NCBI GenBank assembly: GCA_013180625.2
Contig: SNVD02001362.1
Span: 372,001 to 436,000, forward strand
Length of the DNA stretch: 64,000 bases
Reading direction: 5' to 3'
Source of the DNA: Boswellia sacra
Taxonomy: Eukaryota > Streptophyta > Magnoliopsida > Sapindales > Burseraceae
Below are positions 22,930-33,928 of the stretch, piece by piece; within the stretch, counting starts at the first letter, position 1, and each line of letters begins with the position of its first letter. The notes under the pieces were generated by a model that searched no databases, had not been told where the DNA came from, and was given only the letters and a program-made list of their open reading frames with translations. A program made the position numbers and the translations under genes.

Positions 22930-23225
22930 TAGGGGTATTCAAAAATCCCCGATCCGATCCGATCCGATCGGGTTGGTCGGATTTTTTTCGGGTCGGTATT
23001 AAATAGTGACCCGAATCGGGTTAAAATAATTGGGTTCGAACAGTGTCGGGTTACAAATCGGGTTTGGATATTTGGCTTAATTAAATTAAACCTGATCTGA
23101 CCCGATCGGGTTGTTCGGATTTTTGTCGGGTCGGTATTGAATAGTAACCCGAATCGGGTTAAAATAATCGGGTTTGAACAGTATCGGGTGGTGATCGGGT
23201 TTGGAAAAACCCGACCCGACCTCTA
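22930..23225. mobile_element. hAT-type MITE nested inside the TRIM array
   Basis: This 296-bp element starts TAGGGGTATTC and ends CCCGACCTCTA. It is flanked by exact 8-bp duplications CTTCCCAG at 22922-22929 and 23226-23233, which belong to the TRIM internal segment. Both ends and the middle are filled with GATCGGGTT, GTCGGGTCGG and CCGAATCGGG motifs, and the left and right halves are related. It is younger than the TRIM copy it interrupts. Confidence 0.88.
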
Positions 23226-23283
23226 CTTCCCAGGTCGCCCCCTCCGCAACGTGGGCCTCGCGTGGGCTAGCTCTGATACCAAT

Positions 23284-23442
23284 TGTTACAAACCCATGGG
23301 TAGAACTCACCCTTAAAAACCGGCTTGTAAGGGGAGGGTGCCCATAGGCTTATAAGCCACCAACTAATCCTATACTTAGTCGATGTGGGATCCTAGCAAC
23401 ACCACCAACTAATCTCATACTTAGTCGATGTGGATCGTAACA
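23284..23442 (-). repeat. TRIM LTR B
   Basis: A 159-bp LTR with TG/CA ends and an adjoining primer site at 23268-23283 (CTCTGATACCAAT on the plus strand). Confidence 0.88.
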
Positions 23443-23530
23443 TACCACCACGCTTCCGACACCAACGTCTATGGCGGCCCACTCTGGGTGGCCCACTCTG
23501 ACCTTTCCAGGTCGCCCCTCTGATACCAAT

Positions 23531-23689
23531 TGTTACAAACCCATGGGTAGAACTCACCTTTAAAAACCGGCTTGTAAGAGGAGGGTGCCCATAGGCTTAT
23601 AAGCCACCAACTAATCCCATACTTAGTCGATGTGGGATCCTAGCAACACCACCAACTAATCCTATACTTAGTTGATGTGGATCGTAACA
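23531..23689 (-). repeat. TRIM LTR C
   Basis: A 159-bp LTR with TG/CA ends and an adjoining primer site just left of it. The internal segment between B and C is short, about 88 bp. Confidence 0.88.
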
Positions 23690-23808
23690 TACCACTACGC
23701 TTCCGATACCGACATCTACGGCTGCCCACTCTGGCCTTTCCAGGTCGCCCCTTCCCAGGTCGCCCCCTCCGCAACGTGGGCCTCGCGTGGGCTAGCTCTG
23801 ATACCAAT

Positions 23809-23967
23809 TGTTACAAACCCATGGGTAGAACTCACCCTTAAAAATCGGTTTGTAAGGGGAGGGTGCCCATAGGCTTATAAGCCACCAACTAATCCCATAC
23901 TTAATCGATGTAGGATCTTAACAAAACCACCAACTAATCACATTCTTAATTGATGTAGATCGTAACA
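23809..23967 (-). repeat. TRIM LTR D (5'-most)
   Basis: A 159-bp LTR with TG/CA ends and a primer site at 23793-23808. It has more C-to-T type changes than B and C. Non-element sequence (TAATCCCATTTG) follows. Confidence 0.85.
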
Positions 23968-24053
23968 TAATCCCATTTGACAAGTGTCCATCAATTTTAA
24001 TCTATCAATCGTAATAATGGGAGGCACGTTACCTGATGAAAAAGTAATAATTA

Positions 24054-24437
24054 GTGTCTGAACCGTTAAAAATAAAATCTGTGCACGTGATTATCTTTGA
24101 GCGCTCCAAAGTTATCAAATTATTTTTGAGGAATTGTCGCACAACCCATTGTTTGCCCTATCGTTACAGAGATGCCTTCTGGCCCTTACCAGATATGATT
24201 GGGGTATACCTTTTTGTAGATAGATTTAGGGTTCATGGGGCCTTCCAAACTGATCCTTGGAAGCGCATTTCTTATTATGTTGTTATGGGCATAGTCTTAT
24301 ATGATAGATATAAGCTTCTCAAGAACTGGGAGCTCCTTCACCTTCCCCGTGCCTTAGGGTCATTGAATTACATTACATATGCTTCTCAAGAACTTGATCA
24401 AAATGTTATCAACAATTTTCATCAACTACTCTCATAG
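24054..24437 (+). CDS. Hypothetical 127-residue reading frame
   Basis: The frame reads MSEPLKIKSVHVIIFERSKV and later contains RYRDAFWPLPDMIGVYLF and YYVVMGIVLYDRYKLLKNWE. No family was recognised. Codon use is not obviously random, and the aromatic-rich middle could be a remnant of a real exon. No promoter or introns were identified. It lies next to the TRIM array within the duplicated repeat blocks, so a gene fragment or a chance frame is most likely. Confidence 0.3.
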   Translation: MSEPLKIKSVHVIIFERSKVIKLFLRNCRTTHCLPYRYRDAFWPLPDMIGVYLFVDRFRVHGAFQTDPWKRISYYVVMGIVLYDRYKLLKNWELLHLPRALGSLNYITYASQELDQNVINNFHQLLS

Positions 24438-26387
24438 ATTATGAACAAATTTCTTTTTTTTTTTGTACTAATATTTTTTATTCAACAAAAATTTATCTAC
24501 GAATTTTTCTTTAATGTATGTATCTATACTTTTCAAAACTATAAAAAAATGTTGAATAACAATTTAATTCGTGAAAAAGAAAAGTGTACGTACCGAATTT
24601 GTCTTCCTCATTATAGCATGAGTGAATAGAATTATAATAAAAAATTTGGACGTGGCACACCGACATGTGCATGTAAATATTAGAAGAATTCAACAACTCA
24701 AGTACACAACAACACAATCTAAAAATGATTATGCATAAAAAATATTTAAAAAGGTCAAATATAAAGAAAGACTTAGCATTTGGCAAGCCTCTTGAATTAA
24801 CTCGTGACCTCGATAGCAAGGAGTTAGAGTTTTGATACAATCCAGCAGCTGTATAAGTACAGCTGCTGCTTTTACGAATTTTTTTTACTTCGTTTACGAG
24901 TTGTGAACGTTTTTTTACACGTTTTACGCAAAATAAGCAGCTGTATCGGTATAACTGCTGGACCAAAGTCGGACTGGAGGAGTTAAAGGAAATGATTTTG
25001 CCGGTACCTATTTTACTGAGTCCTTGAGAGAACAAATGAATTCAGAGGTAAAGAGTACGAGGTCCAAGATTGATCGCATCTAAGGACCGAGGGGGTCTAC
25101 CCATAGCTCTGAGGAGCAAGGGATCGATCATGTGACTTTGCCAACTGTAAATCCATGAGCCAAATGTTGGTTGTAAGTCTGGACACTAACAACCACTATG
25201 CACAGTATGTGCCGATGAATTTTAGAAAACAACTAGAATATCACTCATAGTATGTTTTGCAGGGGAATGCGACCAAATTAAAATGCGAAAGCTTGTTTCG
25301 TGTGCATGATCACAATTACAAAAAAGAAGCTCAGATAGAAAAATTAGAAGAAGATTTTATAAGATGTTTTCATCAAATAACATCATAAAACACCAGAAAT
25401 TTATTGCATATATATATAAACAATTGCATAAATAACACATTCATAGCCATAAGCACCTAAATTGTGTTTAGAGAGGCTATGCTCTATGCATTAGGCAGCT
25501 TAAGAACACAATATTTAAGCAGTAAATTCAATGTCCTGCACGGAAATTAAATAAGGTGTGTCTTCCACACTAATCAACCTCAAATTGTTAAAAGAAAGAA
25601 ACATATGCAGTGTCTAGCTAACACTTCCAGAGCAGCAACTTCACGCTGAAGGAAAGCTAACAGCAGAACAATGAAGATAAAAGTAGAAGACCCTCCCACA
25701 CTCTGACTTCAACTTAAGGAACATGAACGCAAATAGAGTTGACAAAGTGTTTGCATTGAATGTTTGAACTGAATCATGCATTTGGGAAACACCGACCATT
25801 CTGTAATCATAGAGGCTTTTTCAAAGTGGAAACATGAACAGCAAGGGAAAATTACTTTAATGATAAGTCACACTCAAAAAAAAAAAATTAATTAATTAAA
25901 AAAGGAAAAACCTCCCACGATTTTAACATTTTATGGCGGAACAATTAATATTGATGTGGCTTAAAATTAATTAACAAATTTTATTAATTTAATTGAGATG
26001 AGAGTAAAATATATTTGTTTACTGCTTTGATATAGGTTTGTCTTAATGTTAATTTTTTTTGGATCCTATTAGGAAGAAGTATATTACTTTTGTGAGAAGA
26101 AGTAACTTGTAGATTATTCAAGATTATCAATAATATTTATTCAATGATATCTTTTTGGATTGATGCTGTTTTTGATTTGACACTAACCACAATGCATTTG
26201 AGTTATTCTTCTAAAAAAAATTTAACGTTATTCACTTTTGTATTCTATTGTCATTTGAAGATGTAAAATATGCAATGACTTATTTATAACAAAATATGTA
26301 GTCCTCTCCATTTATAATTATATACTATTATGTGTGCAAGGGAATAAAGATATCAGAAGTAAATTGTTAAATAAATGAATAGTCCGT
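24438..26387. other. Gene-free region with a duplicated block
   Basis: The part at 24640-24840 is related to 15480-15666 and 28900-29020, with shared blocks such as GACATGTGCATG and CTCGTGACCTCG. The rest (24962-26387) is AT-rich and no gene, RNA or named repeat was recognised. Confidence 0.5.
24842..24961. mobile_element. Short palindromic MITE
   Basis: This 120-bp sequence starts CCAGCAGCTGTATAAGTACA and ends with its near inverse complement, finishing AACTGCTGG. The inverted ends are about 24 bp. The left end itself is palindromic around TATAAGTA. No clear target duplication was found, so its superfamily is open. Confidence 0.6.
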
Positions 26388-27020
26388 ACCATCATTTGTG
26401 TAATTGTTGTATGGCGGTGTTAAGTCACCTTTCCAATGCTCCTAATCCCATGAATATTCCTTTACTTTCAATAACCTTGGTGCGCTTAAGGCTCGTCCAG
26501 AGAAAGCCTTCATTTTGGGACATTTACTTGCTATTAATTCTTTAAAAATGGCATTTTTCGATGGTAAAACTCCCAAAACAAAAGCTAGCAAGACTTTCCA
26601 AACAATCAAATGACAAGAACTCAATTTAGTAAAAACAATCTCATCCATTTTTTGACTTTCTCAATTGTTACTATTAATTTCTTTCATCATTTTGCATCTA
26701 TACTTTCACATTTCCCTCAATCGAACTAGTCTTTTGGTTGTTGAAGATATTTTCAAGTTTATCAAGCCATTACACCACCAGACTTCCAAAATTGTGAGAT
26801 TTTGGAACGATGCTGGCAGATTAATCAAGTTGTCACAATAATGTATGTCTAGAATTTCAAGATTGCGAAGAATTGAGTCGAGTTGAGAATCTTGTTTGCA
26901 CATGTGCTTTCAGCTCAGAAGGTTCCTAGAGCCGTAAACGTTTTATTGATGCAAAATCCGTCCCATCATGTTTCATGCTTTTCTTCATATGGGATTATCT
27001 CTCGGTAGGAACTCAGTCTT
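26388..27020 (-). pseudogene. NBS-LRR LRR-exon pseudogene
   Basis: On the minus strand this aligns by eye to the intact LRR exon at 40744-41541. Matches include QDSQLDSILRNLEILDIHYC, ASFQNLTILEVWWCNGLINL, RLVRLREM, PKMKAFSGRALSAPRLLKVK and an upstream SYREI/YEEKHET block. The central part between 26650 and 26710 is deleted or scrambled, and several frames are needed to follow it. A donor-like GATG|GTACGG lies at its end. It is a single orphan exon with no neighbouring NB-ARC, so it is a relic of a receptor copy. Confidence 0.8.
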
Positions 27021-29489
27021 AGTTCAAGTTTTTATAGACGTTGAAATCTCATAAGGAAACCAAGGGGCGTATACAATTTGCGGATCCCTCCTTCGCAATC
27101 TCAATAAACTTAAGCATGCGATAATGGTTTTCTGAATGCTTGCCCTGCTGTATTATCTTGATGTCGAAATGTAAGTTAATTATAAAGTTTTTTTTTTTTG
27201 TATTGTTTTCTTATTGATTACCAAATTAATTTAGGTGACTTAATTAGATAAATCACTCCATTGAGAGTAGTAATAACTTTTAACTTTTTACTATATATAT
27301 AAAGAAGAAGAAAAAAGGAAATTAATCTTGAACCTTTTCCACCAAAGAAGAGAGATTGTTGCACTAAAATATCACACTTTGTTCCTCATTTTTATGGAAG
27401 CTATAAGATATTCTGAAGTGAATGTCCTCACTTTGCCAAAGCCATACACCTCCTACTTCTTTAACGCTAGCCACTCCAGGTATGTATTCCAGAGCAGAAA
27501 GTTTTTTACGTTATATAGCTTCAAGAATAATCTAATTCAACCTACTATAAATTTCTCCCTTCGATAGTCACTGTATTAATCAATCTAATTTAACAGGATT
27601 GAAAATTAAATTAGATTGAAATCCTATCTATAATTTTTGCCTCACATATATATTCCAATTTCACATTTGAAAATAGCAGCAGCGAAAACTAAAAGATCGA
27701 TTCTCTTCCCGGCGGCATGAAATAGAAAGCTTCATGGGGCCTATGAAGCGTGCTCCGTTTCTTTAGCTAGAATTTGAGTTCTACACGCAGCCATTTTATT
27801 TGTAGATCAAAGTACACACAAAAAAGATACCTTTATAATATAATGACGCGGTTAAATGGTTTTTAACGGGCTTCGGTATTGTAGTTATAGTAGCAAACCG
27901 TGTCCATGGCATATATAATTTCATCGAATACAAATATAAAGTTAAAAAAAGAAAAAAGTACATACAATTACCTATTATATCATTGTTCTCGCATGCACAC
28001 ACTACGAACAATTGATTTTCAAATATTTACTTCATGTTTCTTTAAATATTCATAATGGGCCTGTCGCATAGAATGAATGCCAACGGAAAAGACTACGTAA
28101 AGTGGATAAACAAAATCTAAGCCATGTCATTCGACTTATCGACTATGAAACAAAATACTGAAAGCGGCAAGTCAACAACTTCCTGCTTTAAAAATGTTAA
28201 TAGAATCAAATAAAATTAATAATTAGGATCAGTTAAAAATTGAAATAGTCATCCAGAGTTGGCCTGATCTGCATCATTATTGATTGAAATAGTTAGCCAT
28301 TTGTAATCATCATGAGCTAACGTAAAAAAGAAAACTTAAGATACTTTATGTTGACTATATATATTAATTAGACACAAATTATTAATTTATGTTTTCTAAA
28401 ATTTTCTGAATTCATTTTTAAATTGTAAAATTTCGAACAAATTATAATCTATAATTTCCAAGAACGAAGAATCATATGATCAAATTGCAAACCAAACTAA
28501 CTACTCTGGTGTTTATTATCGGCCAAGCGTGAGAAAGATCACTAACATTCATATATGGATGTAGAAAAATTATAGTAACTGTGGATATATTACGGATATT
28601 CGTCATTCGATATCCAAGAAATTAAAAGTGTAGATGTGAGAAATCCACATTTTTTAAAAGAAATATAACAAAAGATTTGGTACCCACGTCATTGCAGTTA
28701 AAGTGTCTTGATGCAATATCAATGACTCCCAACAACAAATATCCAACCATTGCAAACCTAACAACTTTGGATTCTAAAACCAAACAATCAAATGCAAACA
28801 AGTTGAAATAAAATATGAAGTAATATACAAATCATCAATTGGTGGGCAATATAAAAGCACAAAACTAAAGAATGCATCTTCGAAACAATCCAATAGCAAA
28901 GACAACCCCTGAAAGCAGCATTCTAACAACTCTTTGTATAAAAATATCAAGAACCAAGTGTAAAGAAAGGCTCGGAGCAGTCCAAGTCTTACATAACCTG
29001 TGACCTCGGTGGTAAAGAGTCCAAAAAATGAACTATTATTAATCATCAAGTGGTGGCCTTCACCTAAATTAAGAAGTGCATGTTATAAAATTAGAAGAAG
29101 ATCATTGAACATACCTACGAATTCCTTGGGTGAAAAACAAGCTTTAACACTTGTATGGCTGTGCCTTGCACTGGTGAAACAATGCTGTGTGTACTTCGAG
29201 AAAACCCATAAATCTTTTCTTCCCAGCCTTTGAGATGTCATGATGGGCGGACAATTTTTTGATGAAAAATCTGATCATCAGAAGAGACAATAAGGCTAGT
29301 CAATATGCCAGCACAAAATAGAGGATTTGAGGTCATTGCTTGCTTTCACATGTCGATCAAGTTATTTCTAAAATAAAATAACATTTGCCTTTTATGGGAA
29401 TCTTATACAAAGTCATCAAGGTAAACTCATCAACAGTAATGATTTTGAACATTGTTTCTAATATTAATTCATGGATGACCAGCCAGTTA
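27021..29489. other. Gene-free duplicated region holding a Pack-MULE empty site
   Basis: No gene was recognised. The part at 28140-29065 belongs to the same degenerate duplicate family as 13690-15660 and 22240-24830. At 29004-29065 the two flanks of the Pack-MULE-like element at 15667 occur side by side without the insert. Confidence 0.55.
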
Positions 29490-29496
29490 AATTATA

Positions 29497-29507
29497 GGCT
29501 GATACCA
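29497..29507 (-). promoter_or_regulatory. Pararetroviral primer binding site (Met tRNA)
   Basis: Read on the minus strand TGGTATCAGCC lies downstream of the leader. It matches the start of the initiator-tRNA complement, with changes at its 3' end. Confidence 0.65.
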
Positions 29508-29562
29508 ATATGAGAAGAAGATCCCCGAACCAAGGTACTTCCCAACAAAAGCGCTCTCTCAG

Positions 29563-29593
29563 CCCTCGTGGCACTCTAGTGCATCAACGAGGG
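29563..29593 (-). promoter_or_regulatory. Leader hairpin of the pararetrovirus
   Basis: CCCTCGT and ACGAGGG form 7-bp outer arms, with inner arms GCACT and AGTGC. Structured leaders are typical of pararetroviral RNA; this stem is seen in sequence only. Confidence 0.5.
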
Positions 29594-29790
29594 AACTCTT
29601 ATGGTTTTGGGATCAACTTCAAAACAGGATCATCCTCATAGCAACGAGGTAAAGCAAACTGTGAATATAGATTAACACAAACGTTTTTGGATAGTAATAT
29701 GAGAAATATGAGAGATAATAGGAGAAAGTGTTTAGAGTAAGCTCTCTCTTCCAATCTCTTCCTTCTCTGCCTCTGAGAGAAGTAGGAGTG

Positions 29791-29802
29791 TTTATTTATA
29801 AT
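29791..29802 (-). promoter_or_regulatory. TATA box of the pararetroviral promoter
   Basis: The minus strand reads CTATTATAAATAAACACTCC here. It lies about 290 bp before the primer site and just after the GATA-rich stretch, as expected for a full-length-transcript promoter of this virus family. Confidence 0.65.
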
Positions 29803-29880
29803 AGGAGAGGGCTGGGTATCTCTTAGGCTTACAAGACATTTGTACATACTTTCATTGGTCACACCTTTTTACAAGATAAA

Positions 29881-29982
29881 AGAGATAAGATTCTTATCTC
29901 TTTGGACACATGGACATACTTTCCATAGACACTTTTCCCTAGATGATAAGTATCACTTTTTTCAAGATAAGATACTTATCTT
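29881..29982. promoter_or_regulatory. GATA palindromes upstream of the pararetroviral TATA box
   Basis: Two near-perfect palindromes are present: AGAGATAAG...CTTATCTCT at 29881-29901 and AAGATAAG...CTTATCTT at 29964-29982. Further GATAAG copies lie between them. GATA motifs are common activator sites in plant and pararetroviral promoters; binding here is inferred. Confidence 0.5.
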
Positions 29983-30069
29983 TTACATATAAGACAAAAG
30001 ACTAAAGTTATTTTATAAGTGTCACCTAGTCTTTGGCTTCTAAAGATCATCCTTATCACTTTGGAGAAG

Positions 30070-30979
30070 TAGTGATGTTGAAAATTCTTGGATACTCATC
30101 TGAATCATCATCACTATCTGGGTCCCACCATGTCAACATGTCAAATTGTGGAATGTCTTTTTCCTTGTCTTTTGCTTGAGCTGGCGAAGACTCGTTTTCC
30201 AAAAGATTCTGGAGATAAGATTCATCCAGGCTGTAAGGATCTTGCGAATCTTGAAAGTATGGTGGATAAGACTGACTATAATCTTTTTGGGTTTGTTGGG
30301 ATTGAGAACTTTCTCCTTTCTATATTGCTTAAGCTGATAAGAATATTCTGAAGAATATTATTTTCAAGGTGCCTCATCTTCAATAGATAGCCAAATCTGA
30401 GGAGGAATCCTTAAGTTAATTTATGAAATTCTCTTTTGAAATTCCCTGAATTCACGAGGATAATATTCCCATTGCTGTGCAAGGCTATATGGAGTCAAGC
30501 TATATTCCTGTACATGAGAAAAGAACTGCAAATTTTTATTAGTGGTAATGCTTGTTCTTTTGAAGATGTAGATCACGTGATGTGATGCTCTTTGACCCTG
30601 AAGATTGAAACTTGTCTGTCTTTGATACTCAAATTGATTTTTCCACCACGAAGGAGGATAAAACCATTTAAGAAAAATGTGGAAAGATCTCGAAGGAGTG
30701 TTGAGGGTTTTGTGACCATTTGGAAGGCTTGTGTGAGCCATTTTGTTCAGCATGTAATTCAGATTGAACTCAATTCCAATTGAAAATTGTTGCATGAGGT
30801 GCCAAAGAAACTATAAGACTTTTGGATTGAAGACTTTCTCAACATTTCTGACTTGATAAATCTTCATGTATAGAAAATATGGATGAATTTCTGTACTCCC
30901 AAGAGGGAATGGACAATGTTGAGTGAGGATCTTTGCTTGATACTTCATCATCTGTTAATGATGAGACTGTTCTAGACAT
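30070..30979 (-). pseudogene. C-terminal part of the pararetroviral polyprotein
   Basis: A stretch open for 125 codons (30421-30795) contains FLKWFYPPSWWKNQF and QQWEYYPREFREFQKRIS. It continues with stops past INLRIPPQIWLSIEDEAP. Its place directly after the RNase H remnant suggests the C-terminal tail of the long polyprotein. Function of this tail is not known to me. Confidence 0.5.
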
Positions 30980-31200
30980 TAGTTTGCCATCAAAACTAGA
31001 ACTTCAAGAGGAAGAAATTCCACTTGATTTGTTGAAGGAGTAGCAAGATGCATCATGTGAATTATTGGAATAATTTGAAAAGATTTGTCTTGACTGTTCT
31101 TTTGATGAGGCCGAGATAACATATCTGCAAGAACATTGTTAGTTCCTTTGATATGTTTGACGTCAAAGTTGAACTGTGAGAACCATGTCGACCACCTGAG
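30980..31200 (-). pseudogene. RNase H C-terminal remnant
   Basis: The minus strand reads WSTWFSQFNFDVKHIKGTNN then VLADMLSRPH, the characteristic end of a retroviral-type RNase H. It continues in the same frame to a stop near 30980. The sequence just upstream is coat-protein C-terminus, not polymerase, so the protease, RT and most of RNase H were deleted at about 31200. Confidence 0.8.
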
Positions 31201-32290
31201 TAACTAAGGATGTGGTATTTGCTTCTTGTTCTGAGAAAATTGATTCAAGGTCGTCATCTGGACAGGAGGTTCCTGTAATTTGAGAGATGGTATGTAAGAC
31301 CTTGTCTTTCTTTTTCTTTTGAGGACATTGTTTTGCAAAATGCCCTGTTTGATTACAAACATAGCATCTGTTTGATTTCTTCTTTGTTTTCTTTCGACGA
31401 AAAAATCTTCTTATTTTCTTAGGCCAAGAAGATTGTTGTTGAAACTTCCTGAAGTGCTTCTTTTTCTTTGTCGGGCAAAGACAAGTTTTTTCACCTTTGC
31501 ATTCAATCTTGAGATTTGGTCTTTGACAAACTTTTCCAAGTTTCTTCTAAAGATTGCTGTATTCAGTAAGAAATTTGGAGCTGTTACAGAGCTTTTGAAG
31601 TTGTTGAAGCACAAATTGAAATAAATTTCTCAAAGATACTTGAGAAAGAGTCATGCCTCTTGAGGCAATAAATCTCAGAGTTTCTGATCCAAGAAGATCT
31701 GGAAGTTGATTGAAATAGGCTTGCTTGAGATTAGGATCATCTAATCCTCCTATGAGATAGAATCTTTCAGGAACTTTCTTGAAATGTCGTTGAATATGCT
31801 TAGGCTTGAAATAACAACATTTTAGCTTGAAAAATTCTTCTCTTGCTTTATCTTCAACATGAGTAGGACTACCCAAAAATTCTGAATAGATATGAAACAT
31901 GAACTGATTGATATCTGGAGAGCCCATGATCTGTGTGTGGCAGTAATCTCCGAATTTTAACCACCATTCTCGCAAAGAACCTATCATTCTTGCGACGAAA
32001 TCAAGAATAACACCTCTAACTGTAGATCCAGGATGTAACATCTCTGTATTGCGCCAATATGTCATTTCATGAATTCCGTTTCTCAACTGCTCAGTACTGC
32101 AATCATCAAAAGTGAATAAAGGAGTCTTATGGTGAGCAGGTCGATGAGGTGGCTCATTGATATGAATAGTATCCTCAATAGATTCATCTTCATCAGAAGG
32201 ATCTTGCACAGTAGCATGTGTATAAGAAGATTGAGGATCACCATCTCCAGTTTGCATCATAATAGGAAGAACTTCAAGATCTGAATCAGA
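31201..32290 (-). pseudogene. Pararetroviral coat protein with zinc knuckle
   Basis: From about 32260 an open stretch of 237 codons includes EMTYWRNTEMLHPGSTVRG, EFFKLKCCYFKPKHIQRHF and FYLIGGLDDPNLKQAYFNQL, as in caulimovirid coat proteins. The frame shifts near 31600. A CCHC knuckle, CYVCNQTGHFAKQC, lies at about 31333-31374, followed by an acidic CPDDDLESIFSEQEA segment that ends at the deletion junction near 31200. Frameshifts make it non-functional. Confidence 0.75.
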
Positions 32291-32299
32291 GTTTTCAAA

Positions 32300-33060
32300 T
32301 TCTTTAGAGTCTTCAGATTCTTCATGGTGAGATGTACCTTCTGTAGAAGAAGATTGGTATGAAATTTGAGGTTCGATGGTAAGATTTTGAAGGTATGTGG
32401 TGATTGGATTTATGGTAAGTTGGGCTGGTGGATCTGGTTGAGTTTATTGGAAGAAGACTTTTTCTTTGAAGGTTTTGGCGGTGGAGGATGCTGATTTCTG
32501 AGGAAGAATGAACTATCCCCAAAAATAGATGTAAGATCAGGTTGTGTTAATTCTTATGGTGTTTTGGGTAAGACGGCTGGAGGATAGACAGGAGTAAAGA
32601 GTCTGTCTAAAGGATGTTGTGGAGGTTGTGGTGGAGGAGTAGAGGCAATCATTCTTTCTAATCCCACCTGTTGTTGTTTTAACTTGTTTATTCCAACTTA
32701 GAGATGATCAATTGGAATGCTATGATTGAGATGCTGTACAATAATATGATGAAGATCTTCAATTCTTTTCTTCAAAGCTTCAAGAGGGGTCAGCAATTTT
32801 TTCTGCTAAGAATCTAGTTTTGATTCGATTCTCTTTGTGGCTTCTTCAATTTTCTAAAGATACTGATTTTGAACCACAGCATTTTCAGACTGCCAGTTTA
32901 ATACAGCTTTAGCTTGAGTCATCTGCTCAGGTTGTCCATCTGCTTTTCTGGACGTTGTTGGCTTGACTTTCCAGGCAGATTTTTCTCTCATGACTGGATC
33001 TTCTCTAGATTCAAGAGAAGGAAATGAAAAAAGATCTGGTTGATACATAGCTATAGAAGG
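32300..33060 (-). pseudogene. Coiled-coil and proline-rich linker of the polyprotein
   Basis: Between movement-protein and coat-protein regions the minus strand encodes, with several stops, a helical run (IEEATKRIESKLDS, LEALKKRIEDLHHIIVQHL) and a proline-rich STPPPQPPQHPLDRL segment. Position and composition resemble the coiled-coil linker of pararetroviral polyproteins. Confidence 0.55.
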
Positions 33061-33090
33061 CAGAGGTATTTTTGTATGCTTTTTTGGAAC

Positions 33091-33928
33091 CTAAACAGCT
33101 TTGGTTACACATCTCTTTCGAGAAGTAGAGATCTGAATCGATGGCTCAGGATCTGAAAAATTAGAAGAGGAGAGATCATCATCTGAATCATCCCATCCAG
33201 AGGGTTCTAGAACTATCTGATGAGCTCGAACAGTGTATTTAACTATAAAGTCAAACTTTCCACTTGGTTCTCCTAGTAAATCATAACCAGGAGTCTTTTC
33301 TTTGTAAGCTTTGTAAAAAGCACCTAAAGAACGTGGCTTGGGAAGTCTGTATGCTCTTTTTCTGCTTAGTTGTTTGTAGGGATCTGCATGTTCTAAGCAA
33401 GCAGGACAATTGCAATAAGGATTATTAGGCTGATGTGCTTGGAGCATGTATATAGGATTTCCTTGCTCATCAAAGGCATAGATTTCAGCTGAGACACATG
33501 GAGAGATTCCAAACTAGGTTGAAAAAGGTTGGATTGAAGGCTTTTCAGGAGCAAAGTGGACTTCAAGTTTTCCATTCGGTGTTCTTCTAAAGGATGGCTC
33601 TGTGGATTGCAAAGGTTGGTTTGATGAAGAAGCAACATGAGTTTCTCAATAGTTGGTAACCCATTTGGTGGGTATCAACTCTGAGCTTTTCTCTCGCAAT
33701 CTGCTTTGGGACAAAAGTGCAACTTGGAACTTGGTTTGATTCTACATTAATAAATATAGAATCATTTGTCTCGTTGGGAAGAGCAATATCCATGACATGA
33801 TCTTGGACTCTGTACACCATTTGGTAATGGAGAGTGGCCATGTAGGTTGTACCATTAGAAGCAGCACCAACAATTTGGACTTGCAACTTCAAACATGTTC
33901 GGAGTTGAGGATCATTTATGGAAAAAAC
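33091..33928 (-). pseudogene. Pararetroviral movement protein remnant
   Basis: The minus strand reads ATLHYQMVYRVQDHVMDIAL, then DSIFINVESNQVPSCTFVPK QI, which is the conserved core of caulimovirid cell-to-cell movement proteins. The first part is missing at the junction near 33929. Frames shift at about 33640 and 33450, and a segment with PNNPYCNCPACLEHADPYKQ follows. The C-terminal part is acidic (WDDSDDDLSSSNFSDPEPS). Confidence 0.75.

Larger units (their letters stand above)
22688..23967 (-). mobile_element. Tandem TRIM array: four LTRs, three internal segments
   Basis: Four 159-bp LTR copies alternate with three short internal segments. Read on the minus strand each LTR starts TGTTACGATC and ends TTTGTAACA, and is followed by ATTGGTATCAGAG, a Met-tRNA primer site. 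Internal segments have no coding capacity, which is the definition of a terminal-repeat retrotransposon in miniature. The leftmost LTR lacks a primer site next to it, so it is the 3' end; the rightmost is the 5' end. Flanking 5-bp duplications are not seen. This fits growth of the array by unequal recombination between LTRs. TRIMs use proteins from other elements to move. Confidence 0.88.

Noticed and set aside
23086..23310. Minus-strand reading frame of 74 codons
   Set aside because: It spans the hAT MITE and TRIM sequence; chance frame in repeats.
22688..23967. Cassandra-type TRIM with a 5S rRNA-like LTR
   Set aside because: No 5S internal promoter sequence was seen in the 159-bp LTRs.
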